The position numbers were made by a program, and so were the translations under genes. DNA of 64,000 bases from Calothrix sp. FI2-JRJ7 (GTDB lineage Bacteria; Cyanobacteriota; Cyanobacteriia; Cyanobacteriales; Nostocaceae). Below the pieces are notes generated by a model. That model did no database searches and had not been told where the DNA came from. It worked only from the letters and a program-made list of their open reading frames with translations. The first letter of the stretch is position 1. Each line of letters begins with the position of its first letter. The stretch spans positions 1 through 64,000 of the forward strand of contig JAHHGX010000072.1 in assembly GCA_019359675.1 (NCBI GenBank). Reading direction: 5' to 3'. This document shows, piece after piece, positions 40,161 to 48,273 of this stretch.

Positions 40161-40298
40161 ATGAGCAATACTCAAACTGAAAAATCGAACGCAATTGAAC
40201 GAATGCGGGGTTTGTTAAAAACTCTGGAGCCGACGCCAACAGATAAGGAGGTAGAGAAAATGCTGGAAGAACGGCGATCACAAAGGTTTTTGAAGTAA
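40161..40298 (+). CDS. small orphan antitoxin-like protein
   Basis: A 45-residue acidic/basic helical protein: MSNTQTEKSNAIERMRGLLK, TLEPTPTDKEVEKMLEERRS, QRFLK. The C-terminal part (LEPTPTDxEVExMLEERR) is the form of many short cyanobacterial antitoxins that precede a PIN-domain toxin. No toxin gene follows; instead a repeat and the convergent transglycosylase. Starts 13 bp after the DUF4926 stop. Confidence 0.6.
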   Translation: MSNTQTEKSNAIERMRGLLKTLEPTPTDKEVEKMLEERRSQRFLK

Positions 40299-40304
40299 TT
40301 TTTA

Positions 40305-40412
40305 AAATGTCATGCTGAACGTAGTGAAGCATCTCTTATATCGTGAATAGTTGTCGAGATTCTACCCTGCTCTTAAAGCTCCGCTTTACGCTACGCTCAG
40401 AATGACATTATT
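40305..40412. repeat. inverted repeat of the TGTCATxCTGAxCGTAG type
   Basis: Left end aatgtcatgctgaacgtag (40306-40324) and right end ctacgctcagaatgacatt (40393-40411) are near-perfect inverted repeats around an AT-rich core. It occupies the convergent junction between the small antitoxin and the transglycosylase and overlaps the latter's 3' end. Confidence 0.65.
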
Positions 40413-42672
40413 GTTTGGGTTTTTCGGTCTTTGGTTGTGTTTCTGCAGCAGGTTGTTGTGTTGCTGCTTGGTCTTGTGAACCTTCGTGGGGTAGTTTGGG
40501 ATGTTCGGCTGAGTATTTCGCGACAATTTGCGAAATTTCAGGATTGTACAAACGCAGATAGTTCCAGTAGTTACCAAACACTTGACGAACGTAGTTTTTG
40601 GTTTCGTCGAAGGGAATGTTTTCGACGAAGTTGTCGGGGTCGTCTTTTGGTAGGGTTGTTAACCATTTGGATACGTTACCTGGGCCTGCGTTGTAAGATG
40701 CTATTGCCAGGAGTGAGTTTTCTTTGTACTGGTCGTGGGTATGTCCTAAATACCAGGTTCCCAGCATGATATTGTCTTCAGGTTTTTCAAGCTCAATGTT
40801 CTTGATATCCTGTTTAATTTGTGGTGCAATGAATTTGGCTGTTGCTGGCATTACTTGCATTAAGCCTGTGGCGCCTGCTGTTGATTTGGCTTTTTTCTCA
40901 AACCTGGACTCTTGACGCATTACTGCTGTCACGAGCAATGGGTTGACTTTGTGCTGCGCTGACCATTTTTCGATGATGTCGATATATGGGAAGGGGTAGC
41001 GCGCTTGCCAATAGATAAGCTGTTTTTTTAGTGCTTGATATTGTGCTAAATCTTCAGGTGCATCACGGTCTTCGAGCGTCGAAACTGTGTCAATACCTTT
41101 AAGATTTTCACCTCTTGCAAGTTGCATTAAGCCTTCGGTAAACTGCTCGTTTATACTTGGCTGCATCTTGTTTTGGAATTCGGTGTTCCACTGTAACCAA
41201 GCATCCCGGTCTTGTCCTAACAGGTATAATTCTTTGAATGTTTCTGAGCCTGCTGTAGGTACAGGACGCACAAGTTCGACAACTTGCGGGTTTAAATTCC
41301 TAACATTGTTGAAGTTTCCGACGTTTAACCCTAAAAGCCCTGCTGAACGCCAAGCGTAATATGAGTATGGAAAATTACTAACTGTGTACTCATAGGCTTG
41401 TTTGGCTTCGTTTTGTTTACCGATTAATGAAGCCCATTTTCCGACCCAGAAACTTGCTCGCGGCGCCAAAATGCTATCGGGGTTGTTGGTAGCAATTGGT
41501 TCTGCCCATTGCCAAGCGGCTTTGAAATCTTTGGCTTTGGCTTTGTCGAGAGCGACTTTCCAACGGTATTCAGCAGCTTCTTCGGTATTGCCAAACTTGT
41601 CAACTAATAGCTTGCGTGCAGCTTCTGCACCTTTGCCATCGTTTTGTGATTTGAGAATTTCTATTTTTTTAACTAGCGCGGCGCCTGCTTTATCAGGGAA
41701 TCTACTGACAACAGCGTCAAGATATGAGAGCGCATCTTTTTTATTAGATGCCATTTCTGCCATGCGTATTAAGGCGGTTCCGGTTTCGCGTGCTTCCGGA
41801 AATTCTTTCATTAATGCCTGATAAGTCGCAACAGCTTGTTCGCGCTGTCCACCAATTTGTAAACCGCGTCCAGCACGGTATAAATTGCGAGCAGTACGAG
41901 GCGCGTTACTGTAAACGGTTGAAGCTTTACCAAACTCATTATTTTCCCAAAATGCAGTTCCCAAAATTTCATACTCTTCGGGTTTGAGAGTTGGGTCATT
42001 GACAAGTTTGTTCAAAACTTCAGTAATACCGGGTTGGTCAAACGAGTATTTTGCCAATGCTAACTGCAATTGTGGTTGGTTAGGATTTTCGCCCAAGCGC
42101 TTCTTGATAATTTCCCAAGTTAGAGGATGTGATGGAAATTGAGCAATTGCTTGGTCTTGGTATTCTTTAGTGCTAATCAAGTAAAGCGCTTTGCCTGTAG
42201 CAGAGTGCGTTGGATAATCTTTGATTACCTTTTGCCGTAAATCTGACGCTTTACCATCTTCTCCTAACATTTCGTGCGCTTGTGCTTGTCTGAGAATGAC
42301 GTAAGGCGCCAGTTGTGAGTAGTCATTTTCAAGCCCATCAAGATGCTTTAGGGCGCCTTTAGCATCCTTACTTTCAATTAAATCGCTGGCTAAAAGATAG
42401 CGTGCGCGGTTGCGGTCAGTTGAGGGAGAACCTTTGGCAATAGCCTCAAGTTTAGCCGTCCGTTCCTGCGGGGATTGTACAACCAGAGGTAGTACGGCTG
42501 ATTTGGCTTTGGTTTCCTCTGTTAGGAGTTCAGGTTTGTCCCTACCAGATTTAAACAAATTACCAAAGTTTTTGCCAATCTCAGGGGCTGAAACCAAAGC
42601 TCCAGCTAGAAAGGCACACAACCCAGCACCCGCAATCAGAGAAATTTGCTTTTTTTGTAGCTTCTTCAGCAT
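40408..42672 (-). CDS. soluble lytic murein transglycosylase
   Basis: A peptidoglycan-cleaving enzyme of about 754 residues. A membrane/signal segment (KQISLIAGAGLCAFLAGALV) is followed by a long helical TPR-like superhelix (about residues 60-560) and a C-terminal SLT lysozyme-like domain with the catalytic Glu in VTAVMRQESRFEKKAKSTAG, ATGLMQVMPATA and IASYNAGPGNVSKW. A Gln-rich tail ends the protein. The longest frame starts at TTG 42738; ATG 42672 (MLKKLQKK) places the membrane segment at the N terminus and is preferred. Confidence 0.9.
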   Translation of the reverse strand: MLKKLQKKQISLIAGAGLCAFLAGALVSAPEIGKNFGNLFKSGRDKPELLTEETKAKSAVLPLVVQSPQERTAKLEAIAKGSPSTDRNRARYLLASDLIESKDAKGALKHLDGLENDYSQLAPYVILRQAQAHEMLGEDGKASDLRQKVIKDYPTHSATGKALYLISTKEYQDQAIAQFPSHPLTWEIIKKRLGENPNQPQLQLALAKYSFDQPGITEVLNKLVNDPTLKPEEYEILGTAFWENNEFGKASTVYSNAPRTARNLYRAGRGLQIGGQREQAVATYQALMKEFPEARETGTALIRMAEMASNKKDALSYLDAVVSRFPDKAGAALVKKIEILKSQNDGKGAEAARKLLVDKFGNTEEAAEYRWKVALDKAKAKDFKAAWQWAEPIATNNPDSILAPRASFWVGKWASLIGKQNEAKQAYEYTVSNFPYSYYAWRSAGLLGLNVGNFNNVRNLNPQVVELVRPVPTAGSETFKELYLLGQDRDAWLQWNTEFQNKMQPSINEQFTEGLMQLARGENLKGIDTVSTLEDRDAPEDLAQYQALKKQLIYWQARYPFPYIDIIEKWSAQHKVNPLLVTAVMRQESRFEKKAKSTAGATGLMQVMPATAKFIAPQIKQDIKNIELEKPEDNIMLGTWYLGHTHDQYKENSLLAIASYNAGPGNVSKWLTTLPKDDPDNFVENIPFDETKNYVRQVFGNYWNYLRLYNPEISQIVAKYSAEHPKLPHEGSQDQAATQQPAAETQPKTEKPKQ

Positions 42673-42950
42673 TTCGACCCGCTGAAAACGACGTTTATTG
42701 AATGCAACTTTAGCATCACTGGAGCCAAGGAGAACCAAATTCTAAAATTTTAATTTTAATCTTAATTTTATTATTGGCATTAATATCTCCATAAAGTAAC
42801 ATCCGAGTGACCTCTACACAGTTTACAATCTACCGTGCAATTTGGGGATCAATTGACAAATTATATTTATTATTTTGTGTTAAGACAATATTCATATTCA
42901 CTCAGTATAAAAAGTATAAAATAGAGATATAGTTTATCACGTCAGCATCT

Positions 42951-43730
42951 ATGGTAACTCTTATAAATACATTTTTCACTTTCTTAATAATCCTTTCTTT
43001 ATAAGGAATCAAGCTTGATAGAGAGTACCAACGCGGAGTTATTTTTCGTTTAAGTATAAATAAGGGTTTTATGGGGCTATGGATGTATTGAATATTACCG
43101 CTTATCGACCAAAAAGCACAAGTTGATATCCGCACGAAAACAGTAAATATTGAGCCGCAGGAAACAGTAACCGCAGATAGTGTTACAATTCGTGTCAATG
43201 CAGTTCTGTTCTACCGAATTCTTGACCCATCGAAAGCAATAAACAAAGTAGAGAATTATCAAGTTGCTGTATATCAAGCTGCACTTACGACTTTACGCAA
43301 AGTGGTTGGGCAAAATATTTTGGATGACGTATTACAGAACCGCGACAAAATAAACGTCAAAGTTCAAGAAATCGTCGATGAAATTACCGAACCGTGGGGT
43401 ATTGTCATTGAGCGGGTAGAAATGAAAGACGTGGAAATTCCAACTTCGATGCAGCGCGCAATGGCAAAGGAAGCTGAAGCTATTCGTGAAAAACGTGCGC
43501 GGATAATTAAAGCTGATGCTGAACAAGAAGCTTCGATTAAATTAGCTGAAGCGTCAAAATTAATTTCTCAGAATCCTGCTGCTTTAGAGTTACGACGTTT
43601 ACAAATGTTAACAGAAGTAGGTGCCGAGAACAATACTACAACTGTAGTTATGTTGCCTTCTGAGTTTTTGAATATGGCAAGGAAATTATCAGAGGCGCCA
43701 GTGCAGGTTGAACACCAACAGGTAAAATAG
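42951..43730 (+). pseudogene. slipin (SPFH/band 7) gene with two in-frame stops
   Basis: One continuous frame from ATG 42951 gives MVTLINTFFTFLIILSL, TAA (43002-43004), GIKLDREYQRGVIFRLSINK, GFMGLWMY, TGA (43089-43091), ILPLIDQKAQVDIRTKTVNI, EPQETVTADSVTIRVNAVLF and on through NYQVAVYQAALTTLRKVVGQ, PWGIVIERVEMKDVEIPTSM to a normal slipin C terminus. The parts align end to end with a full-length slipin, a membrane-anchored scaffold protein. The TGA falls where slipins have Trp (..YWILPLID). Extra missense changes cluster between the stops; from 43092 to 43730 it is intact. The only downstream start is a GTG at 43302. Confidence 0.85.
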
Positions 43731-43756
43731 TTATTTCGTGATGTTTATCGTAATTT

Positions 43757-43784
43757 GTAGAGACGTTACATGTAACGTCTCTAC
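43757..43784. repeat. perfect palindrome GTAGAGACGTTACA/TGTAACGTCTCTAC
   Basis: A 28-base perfect palindrome with no loop, at the 5' break of the NYN pseudogene. Same outer sequence (GTAGAGA/TCTCTAC) as the element at 44016. Confidence 0.9.
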
Positions 43785-44015
43785 GACGACTTTTGCTAAT
43801 TGGCGCACGCTAGGAAACATAGACCAGTCGTTGTATGAACGAGCATATGACTTAATTGAAGTTCCTGGCGCCAAAGATGCGGCAGACGGAAAAATGATTA
43901 CCTTTGGGTGTCAATTGCGCGAATTGTATCCTAAAGCCAAAACTGTTTTTGTTTGTTCTTCAGATGCAGTAATGCTAATACCGTTTCTCGATGAAGATGC
44001 GCTTTATCCCTGACT

Positions 44016-44041
44016 GTAGAGATTGACATGTCAATCTCTAC
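44016..44041. repeat. perfect palindrome GTAGAGATTGACA/TGTCAATCTCTAC
   Basis: A 26-base perfect palindrome inside the NYN pseudogene; it shares the GTAGAGA outer arms with the upstream copy but differs in the middle. Confidence 0.9.
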
Positions 44042-44536
44042 GGGATTTATTTGGCGCAACTTTATGCAGAATTGGTATAAGTTTGTGTAATTGCTTGTTG
44101 CAACAAGAGTTGGAAGTATATAGAGTCATAAAACAAGATAATCAAATTAAAGTTATTAAATATCCAAGCGGTAGTACATTTATATTTGATCAACAAGCTA
44201 AAAATCATACTAATGCCAATAATAAAGCAAATAATAAAACTTCTAGCACTCAGACTGATGACCGAAACCGCGCGGTAATTGAAAAGCAATTGTTAGATAT
44301 TATTCGTTCTCTTGGCGCCGATAAAACAACACTTGATTTATCTAAGTTAGGTGAGGAGTATAATATTCGTCATAAAGAAGGCGTTACTAAAGCGTTGAAA
44401 CGGTTGAAGTTAGGCAGTAACTTTGTTAAGTTTTTAACTAATTCTAAGGTTTTTAAATTGGAAAAGGTTAATAAAGTTTATAAGGTTTCTGTTATAAGTT
44501 AAGTTTTTTAATATTGCTAAGTATACAACTTAGTTT

Positions 44537-44726
44537 AATCCCCCCAACCCCTCTTGATAAGGTGGGCTTAAAAACACTCTTTTTCCCCTTTATTAAAGGG
44601 ATCTTAAAAATACTCTTTTTCCCCCCTTATTAAAGGGGGTCTTAAAAATACTCTTTTCCCCCCTTATTAAAGGGGTCTTAAAAATACTCTTTTCCTCCCT
44701 TATTAAGGGGGGTTAGGGGGGATTTT
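44537..44726. repeat. tandem array of C-run/G-run hairpins
   Basis: Three to four units of the form cttaaaaatactcttttcccc + ttattaaagggg, about 36-40 bp each, flanked by aatccccccaacccc on the left and ggggttaggggggatt on the right, which are near-perfect inverted ends. It occupies the convergent junction before the FAD hydroxylase gene. Each unit is itself a hairpin like the one after groEL. Confidence 0.8.
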
Positions 44727-44732
44727 TTCAGT

Positions 44733-45992
44733 TTATCTTTGGGCTAGTTTAGGTGTTCTTCCTAGTAAGCCAATCATGAGTTTTAAGGAGAGGACTTTTA
44801 CTATAGGTATGTATTTCATGGCGAGTAAACCCAGGCGCCTTACTATGACTATAGGTAAAAAGTTATTGGAGAATACTCTGTCTAATATATCTGTGAAACC
44901 TAATATTGCGAGGTTTTCTAATTGGCGCCAGCGTTCGTATTGTTTCAATATTTTAATATTGCCTATATCTTGACCTTTTGAATGCGCTTCTTGGATGACT
45001 TGTGCTAATGCTGCAACATCACGAATGCCTAAATTTAAACCTTGCCCTCCGACTGGGTGACAGTTATGAGCAGCGTCACCGACTAATGCTAAACGGTTTT
45101 TGACGTATTTATCACTTTGCATTAACTGTACTTGGAAAACAAAACGTTCTCCTAGCAACTCTAGTTTACCCATGTGGTCGCCGTAACGTGCTTGTAACTC
45201 GGCTAAAAATTGCTCGTCGTTCATAGCACATAATGCTTTCGCTTCTTCGTGCGGCGCCGTCCAAACAATTCGGCAACGGTTTCCTGGTAATGGTAATATC
45301 GCGAAGGGTCCGCTTTGCTGAAATTTTTCGTATGCGGTTTGATTATGTGATTTTTCTGGTTTGACAAATGCCACAATACATGACTGCCAATATTTCCAGC
45401 CACGGGTTGTAATTCCAGCAGCTTGACGAATACGTGAACGCGAACCATCTGCTGCTACTAACAATTTGCTACGAATCGTTTTGGTTTCGTCTGCGACTTT
45501 GATAGTTGTAACAGCAACATCAGCTAAGTATTTTGTCTCTACTACTTCTGCTGGACAAAGTACTGTGACGTTAGAACAATCTCTGACAAATTCCTGTAAT
45601 GGATATAGCAATGCTTGATGTTCTGCTACATATCCCAAATCATCTTTATTTATATCATTAGTGCTAAATTCTACTACACCAGAATAATCTGCATCTGATA
45701 AACGTACCCGTCGATATGTCTCTATATTGGGCAAAATCTTCTTCCAAACCCCTATTCCCTCATAAATCAAAGCAGAGAGCATATGTACTGCATACGCTTG
45801 TCCTTTCATTACTGCTGCTGATTCTACACGAGCTTCGATTAACAAAACATTTAAACCTGAATCTTTAAGAGAGCTTGCTAGGGTTAATCCGACAATTCCA
45901 CCACCAACGATTACTAGATCGTAGTCATAACCGTTAGGATTCGTCGTAATTTGAGCTGTGTCAAGAGTTTGAGATATTTTTACTTGCGCCAT
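44733..45992 (-). CDS. FAD-dependent hydroxylase (UbiH/Coq6 family)
   Basis: A 419-residue flavoprotein monooxygenase of the aromatic-ring hydroxylase family. The N-terminal dinucleotide fold is DLVIVGGGIVGLTLASSLKD, the middle DG motif LLVAADGSRSRIRQAAGI, and the second FAD motif LALVGDAAHNCHPVGGQGLN followed by LGIRDVAALAQVI. In cyanobacteria such enzymes are candidates for hydroxylation in quinone synthesis, but the substrate cannot be read from the sequence. The C-terminal part (ALKYIPIVKVLSLKLMIGLL-like) is hydrophobic and may touch the membrane. Confidence 0.88.
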   Translation of the reverse strand: MAQVKISQTLDTAQITTNPNGYDYDLVIVGGGIVGLTLASSLKDSGLNVLLIEARVESAAVMKGQAYAVHMLSALIYEGIGVWKKILPNIETYRRVRLSDADYSGVVEFSTNDINKDDLGYVAEHQALLYPLQEFVRDCSNVTVLCPAEVVETKYLADVAVTTIKVADETKTIRSKLLVAADGSRSRIRQAAGITTRGWKYWQSCIVAFVKPEKSHNQTAYEKFQQSGPFAILPLPGNRCRIVWTAPHEEAKALCAMNDEQFLAELQARYGDHMGKLELLGERFVFQVQLMQSDKYVKNRLALVGDAAHNCHPVGGQGLNLGIRDVAALAQVIQEAHSKGQDIGNIKILKQYERWRQLENLAILGFTDILDRVFSNNFLPIVIVRRLGLLAMKYIPIVKVLSLKLMIGLLGRTPKLAQR

Positions 45993-46065
45993 TGTTAAGA
46001 CAAATTACAACTTTTACTTTTATTGTGACGCAATCTAGGCTTTGAGGGCAAGGGGAGAGTAGGAA

Positions 46066-46093
46066 AGTGCTGAGTGCTAAGTGCTAAGTGCTG
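46066..46093. repeat. heptameric tandem repeat (AGTGCTA/G x4)
   Basis: Four tandem copies of AGTGCTR. Short tandemly repeated heptamers of this kind are typical of heterocystous cyanobacterial intergenic DNA. Confidence 0.75.
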
Positions 46094-46275
46094 AGAAGAA
46101 ATGTTTATGGGAAAAGAATAAATATTAAAATAAACTTATATATTATGTATTTATACGTAAAAACTTGTATTTATTAAGTAATGATAAACAAGTATGTTTA
46201 CCACAGGGGATGCTAGCACGCGACTACTGCCGGATAAGTCTACCAGTAAAATTACCTGGTTTCAGGAGAAAATCA

Positions 46276-47001
46276 ATGACTCGGCTAACTATTTTGTATA
46301 AGTTCTTCCCTGTTTGTATTGGAGTGTTATTTGCTGCATTAGGATTTTTACAAACTGGAAGGGCAAGTGCGACTCAAAGTATATTCGCCCAAAAACTGAC
46401 TACGCAGCCAAAAGTATTGTTTGATAATGGGGCGCCTAGTTTAACTGCTGGAAGAGAGGCTACTTTATGGATACAAGCAGAAGATTTTGCAGTTAACCAA
46501 GATAGCTTGTTGAATAATATTCAGTTTTGGACTGTTGAGGCACCTGAATCTAAATGGGATGGTACGTTAAAGTATTTTCTATTTGAAGATATTGATGGTA
46601 CACCTGATACACAAGCTTTTGTTTCAGGTATTGGAGTTAATGTACTAAAGCAAGCTACAAATCGTTCGCTGTTTAATTATTATGACGAGTATAGCTACTC
46701 GTTTGATTTAGAAAAGCCAGTGAAAATAGCTGCGGATACTACCTATTGGTTGGGTTTACACCTTTCTAGTAACTTTGACCGTGATGATATTTACTGGGAA
46801 ACAACAGATAAAGGTTTTGGCACTAATGGCATGAGTGCTTACCTGGGAAACTTAGAGAACTGGTCGAGAAGCAGCGCATCAGTCGAACGCGCGTTTGTAT
46901 TAAATTCTAAATCTAGTACTAATAGCCGTGAAGTTCCTGAACCGTCTGTTATTTTAGGTACGCTGCTTGTTGTAGGCGCCACAATAAAAGTTAGGAGTTA
47001 G
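46276..47001 (+). CDS. PEP-CTERM sorted exported protein
   Basis: A 241-residue exported protein. The N-terminal signal segment is LTILYKFFPVCIGVLFAALG. The body is a beta-rich domain (KVLFDNGAPSLTAGREATLW, NNIQFWTVEAPESKWDGTLK, DTTYWLGLHLSSNFDRDDIY), like choice-of-anchor or GlyGly-type PEP-CTERM families. The C terminus is the sorting tail VPEPSVILGTLLVVGATIKV + RS. ATG 46276 is chosen because GGAGAA lies just upstream; the longer frame from 46165 puts 37 odd residues before the signal. Substrate of an exosortase not present here. Confidence 0.8.
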   Translation: MTRLTILYKFFPVCIGVLFAALGFLQTGRASATQSIFAQKLTTQPKVLFDNGAPSLTAGREATLWIQAEDFAVNQDSLLNNIQFWTVEAPESKWDGTLKYFLFEDIDGTPDTQAFVSGIGVNVLKQATNRSLFNYYDEYSYSFDLEKPVKIAADTTYWLGLHLSSNFDRDDIYWETTDKGFGTNGMSAYLGNLENWSRSSASVERAFVLNSKSSTNSREVPEPSVILGTLLVVGATIKVRS

Positions 47002-47003
47002 AA

Positions 47004-47070
47004 GTAGGGTGCGTGACGCTATAAAAATCGCGAAGTAAAACTAATAAACTAGTAGCGTCACGCACCTTAC
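47004..47070. repeat. GGTGCGTGACGC...GCGTCACGCACC hairpin
   Basis: gtagggtgcgtgacgct and agcgtcacgcaccttac flank an AT-rich core three bases after the PEP-CTERM gene. Same family as 19978-20153 and 29243-29447. The remaining gap to 47622 has short repeated words (actcataactcataactc) and no recognised gene. Confidence 0.7.
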
Positions 47071-47622
47071 GAGGCGCGGAGTTAGGAGTTTGTATTTATA
47101 ACTCATAACTCATAACTCTTCACTCATAACTTTAAAGAGTTAACCGCTGCGCTACGACCGAATTTCATCAGTAGCTTACAGCGGTTTACTATATGTGGAA
47201 TGAATTTGTAGTAGTTAAAAATTAGCAGGAGAATTACTTTACTAGTGTGGACAAATACATCGCAATTTCTTTTCTATAATGCTGTACATCCTTTTTTTAC
47301 AGCTAGGCAGGCATTTTTGGCTGTGCGTTCAATAACCTCCAAAAACAATGAAACGAAACTTAAGGCGAAAACACATTTATCGAAGGATGCGACTATAGAA
47401 CAGTGATTGCGGCGATATTAAAGCAAGGTGGCACTGGCTTTAACATCAATATGAAGACTGATTGAAACTTGAACTTCTCTGTGCCATGTTTTTAAGTTAG
47501 CACTTCTTTCTGGGGAAATCTCACATATTTACCATTTGTGATGGCTGTTTACTTTCTGCAAAGTTTTGCCAACTAGCTTTATATATATTATAGTGATTGC
47601 TTATATGCAACATAAAGTTTTG

Positions 47623-48225
47623 TTAACGTCTTTTTAATCTAAACAAGCTTTTTAGGGCTTGGCACACCCTTTGATGAAAGGGTTTAGGCTTACGGTAGTA
47701 TGAGTATTTGTAATTCGCTGGCGCCGCTGGTGGTTTGGTATGTTTACCGTGTAGGCGCCGTTCTAGTTCTGCTGCTTTTGTTAAGTCGGCAGTCGCACGC
47801 ATTTCTAAGCCAAGTTGCGAACAAACAAGTCCTCTATATTTGTATGCTTCTATATAAAGAGGATTGAGCCGAATTGCTTGACTAAAGTCATTTAGAGCTT
47901 CTTCGTATTTGCTCAGTTGTACGTTCGCAACCCCTGATTGATAAAATCTCTCTGCGCTTGATGAAAATGATTGTGAATTTACTTTAGTACGTTTGGGTTG
48001 AGGCGCCGTGGGTGTAGTTGGTATATATGATTTAAGTGTTCTATATGCTGTATTGATTATTTTGGTTCTTTCTTCTGCTTCGAGCTTTTTTACTCGGTCT
48101 GCAATACTATCGGGATGCCATATTCTAATTAGTTGACGGTATGCACGTTTTATTTCTTCCTGTGATGCACCGGGTGATAATCCGAGAACTTCATATGCAC
48201 GATTAATATCTATGCGGTCGCTCAT
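47623..48225 (-). CDS. DnaJ-domain protein with TPR repeats
   Basis: A 200-residue protein: an N-terminal J-domain (INRAYEVLGLSPGASQEEIK, RAYRQLIRIWHPDSIADR, HPD intact at about residue 36) that would stimulate a DnaK, then two TPR repeats (AERFYQSGVANVQLSKYEEA, LNDFSQAIRLNPLYIEAYKY, RGLVCSQLG), and a basic tail ending LFRLKRR. It lacks the Gly/Phe and zinc domains of true DnaJ. It follows the WD40 membrane protein by 48 bp on the same strand, so they may be cotranscribed. Confidence 0.88.
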   Translation of the reverse strand: MSDRIDINRAYEVLGLSPGASQEEIKRAYRQLIRIWHPDSIADRVKKLEAEERTKIINTAYRTLKSYIPTTPTAPQPKRTKVNSQSFSSSAERFYQSGVANVQLSKYEEALNDFSQAIRLNPLYIEAYKYRGLVCSQLGLEMRATADLTKAAELERRLHGKHTKPPAAPANYKYSYYRKPKPFHQRVCQALKSLFRLKRR

Positions 48226-48273
48226 AGTAGTTCACAGGCAGTAATGTAGTTAGATGCTACATATGGTAACAAA

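Larger units (their letters stand above)
43738..44502 (+). pseudogene. NYN-domain protein gene split by palindromic repeats
   Basis: Two pieces in the same frame. Piece 1 (from about 43792) reads FANWRTLGNIDQSLYERAYD, LIEVPGAKDAADGKMITFGC and PKAKTVFVCSSDAVMLIPF: the central NYN (PIN-like nuclease) core. Piece 2 (from about 44090) reads NCLLQQELEVYRVIKQDNQI, then a C-terminal winged-helix-like part (IRSLGADKTTLDLSKLGEEY, NIRHKEGVTKALKRLK). Perfect palindromes sit at both breaks: 43757-43784 replaces the N terminus with its catalytic Asp, and 44016-44041 brings a TAG after a TGA at 44011. So the gene is inactivated. Confidence 0.72.

Noticed and set aside
6542-43730. Use of TGA or TAA as sense codons (recoding) to explain the in-frame stops
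   Set aside because: Both TAA and TGA are involved, only small accessory genes are affected, and intact core genes end normally at TAA, TAG and TGA. Simple nonsense mutation is enough.
44062-44289. 75-residue minus-strand frame
   Set aside because: It is antisense to the second piece of the NYN pseudogene.
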